From Lentisphaeria bacterium (lineage in GTDB: Bacteria > Verrucomicrobiota > Lentisphaeria > Victivallales > Victivallaceae), in contig CAAGDG010000097.1 in assembly GCA_900768515.1 (NCBI GenBank), positions 19,095-83,094 on the forward strand: a stretch of 64,000 nt of DNA, read 5' to 3'. The notes below the pieces were generated by a model, which was given only the letters and a program-made list of their open reading frames with translations, had not been told where the DNA came from and did not search any database. The position numbers were made by a program, and so were the translations under genes. This document shows, piece after piece, positions 46,629-54,045 of the stretch; the stretch's first letter is position 1, and each line of letters begins with the position of its first letter.

Positions 46629-49556
46629 ATGTTCATCTCTCTGGCGCTGGCGCTGCTGCTGGTGGTACTTTTCTACGAGGTCTCTTCCCGAGAGCGGTCC
46701 GGAGCGTATGCGCTGCCGTCATCGCTGCGCTGGATCATCTTCGGGCAGGCGGGGGTGCTGGCTCTTGCGGTCGGAGGCTTCTTCTGGCGGACATTGAAGA
46801 TGAATCCCGAACCCTACCCGGATTTCATCGGCGGCTTTCTCGGGATTTCGGGGATGTCCAAGAGTTTTGAATACACCGCCGAATACGCGGGGCTTGCGAC
46901 GTTTGCGCTGATCGCCTTCTTCCTCCACCACTGGTATCGGAAACTGGCGGCGGAACCGCAATACGAACCGGTTGTGTTCCGGATCGGATTTTTTTCGCTG
47001 CTGCCTGGATTTCTGATGGTCGGCCAGTCCATCCGGATCGCCTCCCTGGAGCCGTTGACGACGCTGCCGGCGCTTGCCGTACTGCTGTCGTTCCCTGCGC
47101 TGGCGGCGGTCCGTCCCGGCGCAGCGGCGGCGGAGAACCGCGTTGCGGAACGGTGTTTCGCGGGATTGGCTTTTTTCGTTTTTTCCCTTGCGGGAATTCA
47201 GTTTTTCCGGCAGCGGGTCTGGGATTGCGGCCTCTGGATCGTCTTCCTCTATGCGGCGGCGCTTCTCTTTCTGCTCTTTCGGGTGCGGCAAGAGCCCTCG
47301 GTGGCGAACGGCAACCGTTTTCTGCTTGTCGGAGAGCTGGGGGTGCCGCTGCTGTTTTTCTACCTGCTGCCGCCGCCGTACCTGCTGCGGGACGGCTCCC
47401 GGTTCGATCCGGGATTCGGGTGGCTGCTGTACGTCGTGGTCTGGCTTCTGGTCGCCGCTGGTTTGCTGGCACTGCTTGCGGGATTCCGGAAGGAATCGGA
47501 ATCCCGGTTTCGAGTGCCGCTGCCGGTTCTGCTGGCGCTGACCGGCAGTCTGCTGGCCGGAGCGGAACTCTGGCCGACCGTCTGGTCGGACGACTATCAC
47601 AACGGAGAGACGGTTCTTCCCTGGTATCTAATGCAGACGATGGGGTGTCTTCCGTACATCGACTACATTCCGGCGCGGGGCGGAATCAACTATCTGCCCG
47701 GCTTTTTCACCTGGCTGATCCTGGGGCACGACCTCTCGCAGTTCGCCGTGGGGCAGCGGCTGACGGATCTGCTGCTGCTGGCGCTGCTGCTGCCGCCGTT
47801 CCGCCGTCGCTGCGGGACGCTGGTCGCGGTGTTCGGCACGCTGACGGTCGCGGTTCTTGGAACCGGTATGAACGGCGGGCTGGCGGCGGCGCTCGCGCTC
47901 TTCTTCTTCCTGACCGAACCCGCCCGCTGTGTTTCCCCGGTCCGGTGGCTCTGGTATTTCGGTCTGCTGGGGCTGGCGGGAGTCTTCTATTCGCTGACCG
48001 ACACGGCGGCGCTGGTGCTGGCGCTGCTTCCGCTGGCATGCTTCCAGCTCTGGAACGCGGTTTTGAAGGAGCGTCGCGCCTTCTGCATCTCCATCGGAAT
48101 TCTTGCGCTGGCGGCGCTGGCGCTGGCGCTGACGCCGTTCTACCGGATGGTGGCGGGGATGGTGCGGATTCTGCTGGAGCAGTCCGGCGTTTACACCCTC
48201 GCGCACTGTGTGCCGTGGCGGCCGCCGCGGACGCTGGAGGATGCGGTGACGCAGGGGCTTTTCTGGCAGTTTGTCCGTTTCGCGTTTCTCGGGGTGGGGG
48301 CGCTGGCGCTGGCGGGATTGTTCCGTCGCCGGAGCGGAGCGCTCAGCGGGAACATCCGGTTTCTGGGGTGTGCGGGGATCTTCATCCTGGCGCTGCTGCT
48401 GATCCAGCGGGCGGGCGGACGGATCGATCAGGGCAGCGGTTCGCGGATTTTCATCGCTTCGGCGTTCTTTGTCGGCATTCTCCTGCCGTGGCTGCTGGCC
48501 GGGCTGAAACGGCGCCGGCTGCCGCTGGCGCTCTGGTGTGCGGCCACGGGAGTGATGGGTATGCAGTGCGTCGACTGGGAGACGCTCTGGACGAACGGTT
48601 CCCGCCCGGTTGCGGAACCGGAGAACGTCGTCAATCTGGAGGCGGCCGGATTTCCGATGCTGGGGCGCTCGGCGTCGATTCAGTCCGACCACTTCCGCCA
48701 TCTGACCGAAACCCGGCAGCTGCTGGACGCCCTGCTCAAGCCGGAGGAGAGCTATCTTGACATGACCAACAACGCCACCGGGTACGCCTATTTCCGGAGG
48801 CGGCCGCCGGTCTCCTATCCGGCCTGGAACTATGTCGCCTCCCGTGCACAGGTCGAGCGTATGGTAAAGGAGGTCGACTCCGTCCGTCCGCCGCTGGTGC
48901 TGGTCAAGGGGAGGGATGTTCAGTTTTATGAAGGGCGGCTGCCGTTCCGGGCGCACGCGCTCTACCGCTATCTTCTGGCCAACTACACGCCGTTCCGCGA
49001 TGCCGGCGGCCGGATCTGGATGATTCGCAAGGGGGAGGAGAAGCGGCTGGATGGGGTTTCGCTGGTGATCGCCGAATCGGTGGGCGATCTTGCGCTGGCC
49101 GCCGAAGCGTTTCAGGATCCGAGTGCCGACGCCTATCCCTTCGTCTGGGGCAATTCGCTCGAGACGCTGGAGGAGCACCTTTCCGACCCGGTCGAGCTGC
49201 GGATCTCCGGTGCGGAGAAGATCCGGCAGGCTCCCGGCGGAACCCTGGTCGCCCTCTCCGGCGGCGCCGTTCTCCATCTGGAGCCGCCGGCCGGAGCGTC
49301 CGGAGACTTTCTGCTGCTGGAGTTCGACCGTCCGGTGTTGGGGCGCGGGTTCCGGGTTTCATGGGAGGACGCGCTGGCCGGCCGGGGGCAGCCGTGGATC
49401 GATTTCTGGGGATACTCCAACCGCTATCTGATTCCGCTGGACAACTCCCCCAACTGGCTGCTGTCGCCTTGGAGGCGCAATCTGCGCGTCCGGCTTCCGG
49501 ATGGGTTCGGCGGCGAATTCCGGCTGCTCCGGGCGGAACTTCTCCGCCGCCGGTGA
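46629..49556 (+). CDS. Very large polytopic membrane protein, GT-C glycosyltransferase-like
   Basis: 975-residue inner-membrane protein. About 20 hydrophobic segments fill residues 1-690; the last 285 residues are hydrophilic and probably periplasmic. A large loop near residue 318-345 reads W-S-D-D-Y-H-N-G-E ... Y-I-D-Y-I-P-A-R-G-G, resembling the acidic first loop of GT-C lipid-sugar-dependent glycosyltransferases. A second Asp/Glu motif is not evident, so the enzyme class is a guess. The ATG at 46629 lies 4 nt after the GT9 stop, with GAGGAG about 10 nt upstream. Coupling to GT9 suggests a role in cell-surface glycan or LPS synthesis. Confidence 0.6.
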   Translation: MFISLALALLLVVLFYEVSSRERSGAYALPSSLRWIIFGQAGVLALAVGGFFWRTLKMNPEPYPDFIGGFLGISGMSKSFEYTAEYAGLATFALIAFFLHHWYRKLAAEPQYEPVVFRIGFFSLLPGFLMVGQSIRIASLEPLTTLPALAVLLSFPALAAVRPGAAAAENRVAERCFAGLAFFVFSLAGIQFFRQRVWDCGLWIVFLYAAALLFLLFRVRQEPSVANGNRFLLVGELGVPLLFFYLLPPPYLLRDGSRFDPGFGWLLYVVVWLLVAAGLLALLAGFRKESESRFRVPLPVLLALTGSLLAGAELWPTVWSDDYHNGETVLPWYLMQTMGCLPYIDYIPARGGINYLPGFFTWLILGHDLSQFAVGQRLTDLLLLALLLPPFRRRCGTLVAVFGTLTVAVLGTGMNGGLAAALALFFFLTEPARCVSPVRWLWYFGLLGLAGVFYSLTDTAALVLALLPLACFQLWNAVLKERRAFCISIGILALAALALALTPFYRMVAGMVRILLEQSGVYTLAHCVPWRPPRTLEDAVTQGLFWQFVRFAFLGVGALALAGLFRRRSGALSGNIRFLGCAGIFILALLLIQRAGGRIDQGSGSRIFIASAFFVGILLPWLLAGLKRRRLPLALWCAATGVMGMQCVDWETLWTNGSRPVAEPENVVNLEAAGFPMLGRSASIQSDHFRHLTETRQLLDALLKPEESYLDMTNNATGYAYFRRRPPVSYPAWNYVASRAQVERMVKEVDSVRPPLVLVKGRDVQFYEGRLPFRAHALYRYLLANYTPFRDAGGRIWMIRKGEEKRLDGVSLVIAESVGDLALAAEAFQDPSADAYPFVWGNSLETLEEHLSDPVELRISGAEKIRQAPGGTLVALSGGAVLHLEPPAGASGDFLLLEFDRPVLGRGFRVSWEDALAGRGQPWIDFWGYSNRYLIPLDNSPNWLLSPWRRNLRVRLPDGFGGEFRLLRAELLRRR

Positions 49557-49687
49557 CCTTGTTTCCCGGGGGCGGGGGGGCTGGCCGCCGTGTGCCAAAC
49601 CAGCGTTCCAACCTTGACGTGCCCCCGGGCGGGGGCGGGAATGCCGCTCCGGTCTTCCCTGCGCCGGCCTTCCGGGGGCGGGTGCTT

Positions 49688-49716
49688 CCGGAGGCGGGTG
49701 CTTCCGGGGGCTTTTT
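49688..49716 (+). terminator. Terminator candidate after the GT operon
   Basis: A 7-bp stem (49688-49694 with 49701-49707, one G-U) is followed by GGGCTTTTT. It lies about 130 nt after the stop in a G-rich stretch that also holds a 15-bp direct repeat (GGCGGGTGCTTCCGG). The remaining 215 nt to the next gene hold promoter and palindromes only. Confidence 0.4.
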
Positions 49717-49781
49717 CTGTTTCCGGGATCGGTCTATCTCCGGTATTTTTCAGAAGATGGCACTTTTTTATAATGTTTTAC

Positions 49782-49810
49782 TTGAAAAATTGGATCCAAT
49801 ATTTTATTTT
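49782..49810 (+). promoter_or_regulatory. Promoter with embedded palindrome upstream of the sialic acid lyase gene
   Basis: TTGAAA (49782-49787), 17-nt spacer, TATTTT (49805-49810). The spacer contains the perfect palindrome ATTGGATCCAAT at 49789-49800, where a bound repressor would block RNA polymerase. Confidence 0.6.
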
Positions 49811-49875
49811 AAAAAAGATGAAATTTCGCGGTTGAACGATATTTTCTGTAGAATTGAAAGAGAAATCCTGATTTA

Positions 49876-49887
49876 ATTGAATCCAAT
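49876..49887. promoter_or_regulatory. Second ATTGAATCCAAT operator-like site
   Basis: ATTGAATCCAAT differs in one base from the palindrome at 49789-49800 and lies 87 bp downstream of it, 43 nt before the next start codon. The ATTGG-N2-CCAAT form is like operators of FCD-type GntR regulators such as UxuR. Confidence 0.5.
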
Positions 49888-49930
49888 TTAAAGTTTTATT
49901 TTTGAAAATTCAGCAACGGAGGAGCTCAGG

Positions 49931-50830
49931 ATGAAAAAGTATCGCGGATTGATCGCCGCCGCCTTCACGCCGATGCATGACGACGGATCAATTGCTCCGG
50001 AATTGATCGGGCCGATGGTGGAATACGCGGTGTCGCGCCGCCTGGACGGATTGTTCGCGGTCGGCAGCACCGGAGAATTCCCCTCGCTGACCACGGCGGA
50101 ACGGCGGGTTGTGGCGGCGGAGTACATCCGCGCCGCGGCCGGTCGGATTCCGGTGATCATCAACGTGGGCAGCTGCTCGGTCCGGGAGGCGGAGGAACTG
50201 ACCGCGCACGCGGTCGAATGCGGAGCCGACGCGATCTGTGCGATGGCTCCGTTTTACTTTCGTCCGGGTTCGCCGCGGGTGCTGGCGGAGTGCCTGAAGC
50301 CGCTGGTGCCGGTCTGTGCGGGGAAGCCGCTCTATCTCTATCACTGTCCGTCGCTGACCGGTGTGCGGCTCTCGATGGTGGAGTTTCTCCGGATTGCCGC
50401 GGAGGAGCTGCCGAATTTCGCCGGTATCAAGTTCACCCATGTCGACCTCTTTGAGTACAAGAGCTGCATCGATTTCTCCGATCGTTTCCAGATTCTGTAT
50501 GGATTTGACGAGATGCTGCTCGGCGCCCTCGCGATGGGGGCCGAGGCGGGAGTCGGGAGCACCTACAACTACCTGCCGCGGGTCTACCGCGGGATTCTGG
50601 AAGCGTTCGCCGCCGGGGAGATGGAGCGGGCGCGCGAACTGCAGGCGGTCAGCCACCGGGCCGTCCGGCTTCTGGTCGAATTTGGAATGGCCGCGCAGAA
50701 GGAGTTCATGCGTCTGGCCGGCGTCGAACTTGGCCGTCCCCGGTTGCCGGGGCTGCCGTTCACTCCGGAGCGGCGCGGGGAGTTTCTCCGGGCGGTGGAA
50801 GCCGCCGGACTTCTGCCCTGGCTCGGCTGA
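49931..50830 (+). CDS. nanA: N-acetylneuraminate lyase-like DapA-superfamily aldolase
   Basis: 299-residue TIM-barrel Schiff-base aldolase. The substrate loop GSTGE is at 45-49, the catalytic Tyr at 137 (LYLYHCPSLTGV) and the Schiff-base Lys at 167 (AGIKFTH). The later YGFDEMLLGALAMGAEAGVGSTYNY is the form of sialic acid lyases rather than of DapA (which lacks GSTYN). It would split sialic acid into N-acetylmannosamine and pyruvate; other 2-keto-3-deoxy acids are possible. GGAGGAGC lies before the ATG. Its promoter carries an operator-like palindrome. The sialidase gene is 39 kb away at 10157. Confidence 0.75.
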   Translation: MKKYRGLIAAAFTPMHDDGSIAPELIGPMVEYAVSRRLDGLFAVGSTGEFPSLTTAERRVVAAEYIRAAAGRIPVIINVGSCSVREAEELTAHAVECGADAICAMAPFYFRPGSPRVLAECLKPLVPVCAGKPLYLYHCPSLTGVRLSMVEFLRIAAEELPNFAGIKFTHVDLFEYKSCIDFSDRFQILYGFDEMLLGALAMGAEAGVGSTYNYLPRVYRGILEAFAAGEMERARELQAVSHRAVRLLVEFGMAAQKEFMRLAGVELGRPRLPGLPFTPERRGEFLRAVEAAGLLPWLG

Positions 50831-50834
50831 GCTT

Positions 50835-51704
50835 TCAGCGCCGGACCAGGGAAAGGAGGAGCGCCCCGGCGTAGCTGAGCGCCCCGAGCAGCAGCGCCGC
50901 CGGAATCTCTCCGGTCGCCGCCAGATGGATCGCTCCGCCCCAGACGCCGAGGATGATCGCGCTCTCCAGGAAGAGCACCCACTGGGTCCCCGCTGCGAAC
51001 CGGCAGAGAAAGTAGAGCAGATCGACACCCGGCAGCAGCCAGAGCGGCGCCGGACAACGGTGTTCCGGCGGCTGTCGGATTCCGTCGACCACGCCGTAGA
51101 GCCAGCAGCTGAAGAGCAGCGTTGCACCGATTCCGGCCGGAAGCAGTTCCCTGCGGAAACAGCCGTGGAGGGTGATCCCGATGCCGAGGAGTTCCGCCGT
51201 GAAGAGTCCGAGCATCACGCCGCCGCCGGCTCCCACCGAGAGAAACAGCTGGCGGAACGCATAGAGCAGGTGTGCTCCGGGAATCCGCGCGGCGACCGTC
51301 AGCCACTCATCGCCGGTTGACGCGGTGTTTTCGGACGCCGGTGGTTCGGGCATTTTCCCGTTTCGGGCTTTCTTCGGAGATTCCGCTGGCGCGGGGGAGG
51401 CGGTTCCGCCGTCGGGATGCAGACGGTCGAGTTCGCGGCGGATGGCGTCGCAAGCCTCCTCGAAGAGTTGGAACTCCTCGGCAGAGACGGCGGCGTCGGC
51501 CTCGTGGGCGACCCGGTTGCGGACGTTTCCGATGAAGGCGAGCAGCCGTTCGCTCTCCTGCGGCAGCCGTCCCCGCAGGGACTCACTTTTTTCGCGGAGG
51601 CCGTTCCCCACGGCGCCGCAGGCGGCCATCCGGGTTTCGATTTCGCGTGCAAGGGCGATGATCCGGCCGGTTTCGAGGAGCTGCTGTTCGTCGGGTTGCG
51701 TCAT
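50835..51704 (-). CDS. Membrane protein with N-terminal helical RNRVAHE domain
   Basis: 289-residue protein. Residues 1-95 form a soluble all-helical domain with R-N-R-V-A-H-E (about 61-67), the motif seen in DUF4145/HEPN-like and MAE_28990-like proteins. A Pro/Ala-rich linker follows to about 130. The remainder has four or five membrane segments (for example GVMLGLFTAELLGIGITL and ALLLGALSYAGALLLSLV). The function is unknown. The ATG lies 11 nt after the priA stop, with GGAG between, so it is co-transcribed with priA. The end is 4 nt from the convergent nanA stop. Confidence 0.6.
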   Translation of the reverse strand: MTQPDEQQLLETGRIIALAREIETRMAACGAVGNGLREKSESLRGRLPQESERLLAFIGNVRNRVAHEADAAVSAEEFQLFEEACDAIRRELDRLHPDGGTASPAPAESPKKARNGKMPEPPASENTASTGDEWLTVAARIPGAHLLYAFRQLFLSVGAGGGVMLGLFTAELLGIGITLHGCFRRELLPAGIGATLLFSCWLYGVVDGIRQPPEHRCPAPLWLLPGVDLLYFLCRFAAGTQWVLFLESAIILGVWGGAIHLAATGEIPAALLLGALSYAGALLLSLVRR

Positions 51705-51715
51705 ATTTTTCTCCG

Positions 51716-53947
51716 TCAGAGCAGGGATTGGGCGTCGACGTCGGCGTAGACTTCGACGCCACGCGGCGGCTCCCAGTGGAGGACCAGCTGGCGGAGCCTC
51801 CGGCGGAGGACGGCGAGCCGCCGTCCCCGGATCAGGAGCATGTAGCGGTACTTGGTTTTGATCCGTTCGATCGGGGCGGGAGCGGGGCCGGCGAACTTGA
51901 TTTCGTCGTGGGCGCAGCGTCGGAGTTCTTCGGTGAAACGATCGGCGAAGGATGCCGTCGCGGCTTCGTCCTCTCCCCGGAAGTGGACCGCGATCAAGTG
52001 GGTGAAGGGCGGATAGTCGAGAAGCTCCCGGAATTCGAGATCGAACTTCGAAAACCCTTCGAAATCCTGTTCCACCGCGAAACGGATGGTGTCGTTTTCC
52101 GGGTTCCGCGACTGGATGATGACCTCGCCGCGGATGTCGCCGCGTCCGGCCCGGCCCGCGACCTGGGTGATCAGCTGGAAGGTCCGTTCCTGCGCCCGGA
52201 AGTCGGGCATGGTCAACCCGAGGTCGGCGTTGATCAGGCCGACCAGCGTGACGTTGGGAAAGTGGAGCCCCTTTGCGATCATCTGGGTGCCGACCAGAAT
52301 GTCCAGCTCGCCGCGCCGGAAACGTTCGAGCACCGTCTCGTAATCCTCGGCGGAGCGCATGGTGTCGGAATCCATCCGGGCGATCCGGGCGGGGTGGAAG
52401 ATGGCGGCGGCCGCCGCCTCGATCTTTTCGGTGCCGATTCCGGCGTAGCGGATCTCCGGCGAACCGCACTCCGGACAGCTCTCGTAGGCGGGAATCACGC
52501 TGCCGCAGAGGTGGCAGGTCAGCGTCTCGTGGCGTTTGGAGTAGGTGTAGGCGACGGAACAGTCGGGGCAGCGCGCCTCGAATCCGCACTGTTCGCAGAG
52601 CATGACCCGGGCGTAGCCGCGACGGTTCAGAAAAAGGATGCTCTGTTCGCCGCGCCGGATCCGGTCGAAGACCGCTTCGATCAGAAGCGGGGAGAAAAAG
52701 GTGCTCTTCCCTTTTTCGGGCGGACCCTGCATGCGCTGGTCGAAGAGTCGGATGTGGGGGGCGAGCTTGTCGTCCACCTGGGTTTTCATTCTGGCCAGCA
52801 GGAACTTGCCGGTGGCGGCGTTGTAACAGCTCTCGGCCGATGGCGTGGCGGAACCGAGGATGACCGCGGCATCCTCGAATTTTCCCCGCATCACCGCGAC
52901 ATCGCGGGCCGAATAGCGGGGGGCCTCGGACTGTTTGTAGCTGGATTCATGTTCCTCGTCGACGATGATCAGCCCGAGGTTCCGGAAGGGGGCGAAGAGG
53001 GCGGAGCGGGCGCCGACCGCGATCGAGACCTCTCCATCGTTGATCCGGTTCCACTCATCGAACCGTTCGCCGTCGGAGAGGCGGCTGTGGAGCACGCTCA
53101 ACCGGTCGCCGAACCGGGCGCGGAATCGGCGCACCGTCTGCGGCGTCAGCGAAATCTCCGGCACCAGCACGATTGCGGAGCGCCCCATTGCGATCGTTTC
53201 CGCGATTGCCTGCAGATAGACCTCGGTCTTTCCGGAATTGGTGACGCCGTGGAGCAGGAGCACATGACTTTCGGTTTCGTGGCGGAGCATCCGGGAGATG
53301 GTTTTGAGTGCCGCCTGCTGATCCGGAGTCGGCGGCAGCGGCCGGGATGGGAGCACCTGCCGTTCGCCGAAGACGTCGCGCCGGACCGTTTCGGTGTCGG
53401 CGGAGACGATCTTGTGGCGGATCAGAGTCTGGAGCGCCGACTGGGAGAAGGCCGGCAGAAGCTCCCTGAGCTTCTCCACCGGCAGCGCCCCGTGAGTCAG
53501 GAGGGCTTTGACCAGGTCGACCCGCAGCGCCGCCTGAGGTTTGGCGCCGTTGCAGGAGAGAAAGGATTCCGCGGCGGCGCGGTCGTCGATCCGGTAGATC
53601 TTCCGGGTCTTTTTGCGGATTTTTCCGTTCCGGACCGCGGCGGGCAGCAGGGTCCGGATCGCCTGTTCCTGGCTGCAGCAGTAGTAGTCGGCCATCCAGA
53701 GGCCGAGTTCGACCAGGTGTTCCGGAATGCCGGCGCGCCCGGCGGCAAGTCCCGCGATTTGCTTCAGAACTCCGCCGGAATAGTCGCTTTCTTCCACGAT
53801 CGAAAGCACGAACCCGGTCCGTCGGGAACGGCCGAAAGGCACGTCGACCATGACGCCGACCCGGATCGCTCCGGCCAGTTCGTCCGGGATCTCATAGTCG
53901 AACGTCCGGTCGAGGGCCAGATCGATGATGACTTTCGCTACCGCCAT
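51716..53947 (-). CDS. priA: Primosomal protein N' (replication restart helicase)
   Basis: 743-residue 3'-5' helicase that reloads the replisome at stalled forks. The N-terminal DNA-binding domain starts with FDYEIPDELAGAIRVGVMVDVPFG. Walker A is GVTNSGKT at 234-241; the D-E-E-H box (VDEEHESSYKQ) is near residue 335. Eight zinc-binding Cys are at about 445-490 (CEQCGFEARCPDCS and CHLCGSVIPAYESCPECGS). Motif V/VI segments GTQMIAKGLHFPNVTLVG and QVAGRAGRG are complete. Own promoter 53975-54003. Length is typical. Confidence 0.97.
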   Translation of the reverse strand: MAVAKVIIDLALDRTFDYEIPDELAGAIRVGVMVDVPFGRSRRTGFVLSIVEESDYSGGVLKQIAGLAAGRAGIPEHLVELGLWMADYYCCSQEQAIRTLLPAAVRNGKIRKKTRKIYRIDDRAAAESFLSCNGAKPQAALRVDLVKALLTHGALPVEKLRELLPAFSQSALQTLIRHKIVSADTETVRRDVFGERQVLPSRPLPPTPDQQAALKTISRMLRHETESHVLLLHGVTNSGKTEVYLQAIAETIAMGRSAIVLVPEISLTPQTVRRFRARFGDRLSVLHSRLSDGERFDEWNRINDGEVSIAVGARSALFAPFRNLGLIIVDEEHESSYKQSEAPRYSARDVAVMRGKFEDAAVILGSATPSAESCYNAATGKFLLARMKTQVDDKLAPHIRLFDQRMQGPPEKGKSTFFSPLLIEAVFDRIRRGEQSILFLNRRGYARVMLCEQCGFEARCPDCSVAYTYSKRHETLTCHLCGSVIPAYESCPECGSPEIRYAGIGTEKIEAAAAAIFHPARIARMDSDTMRSAEDYETVLERFRRGELDILVGTQMIAKGLHFPNVTLVGLINADLGLTMPDFRAQERTFQLITQVAGRAGRGDIRGEVIIQSRNPENDTIRFAVEQDFEGFSKFDLEFRELLDYPPFTHLIAVHFRGEDEAATASFADRFTEELRRCAHDEIKFAGPAPAPIERIKTKYRYMLLIRGRRLAVLRRRLRQLVLHWEPPRGVEVYADVDAQSLL

Positions 53948-53974
53948 GTGGTTCTCTTTTCCGTTTGACCGGGT

Positions 53975-54003
53975 AATATACCGTCGCTCCCCGCCGATTG
54001 CAA
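53975..54003 (-). promoter_or_regulatory. priA promoter
   Basis: Minus strand TTGCAA (54003-53998), 17-nt spacer, TATATT (53980-53975), about 30 nt before the priA ATG. Confidence 0.6.
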
Positions 54004-54045
54004 TCGCAGCCGCCGGGAAAATCCATCCGCACCGGGGAGAATGGA

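Noticed and set aside
45179..46636. Upstream extension of the GntR reading frame
   Set aside because: It runs antisense to the GT9 gene and upstream of the GntR promoter; the start at 45178 has a clear AAAGGAG.
49619..49707. G-rich repeats as a possible G-quadruplex or origin element
   Set aside because: Short GC-rich direct repeats only; no DnaA boxes or regular G-tract spacing were seen.
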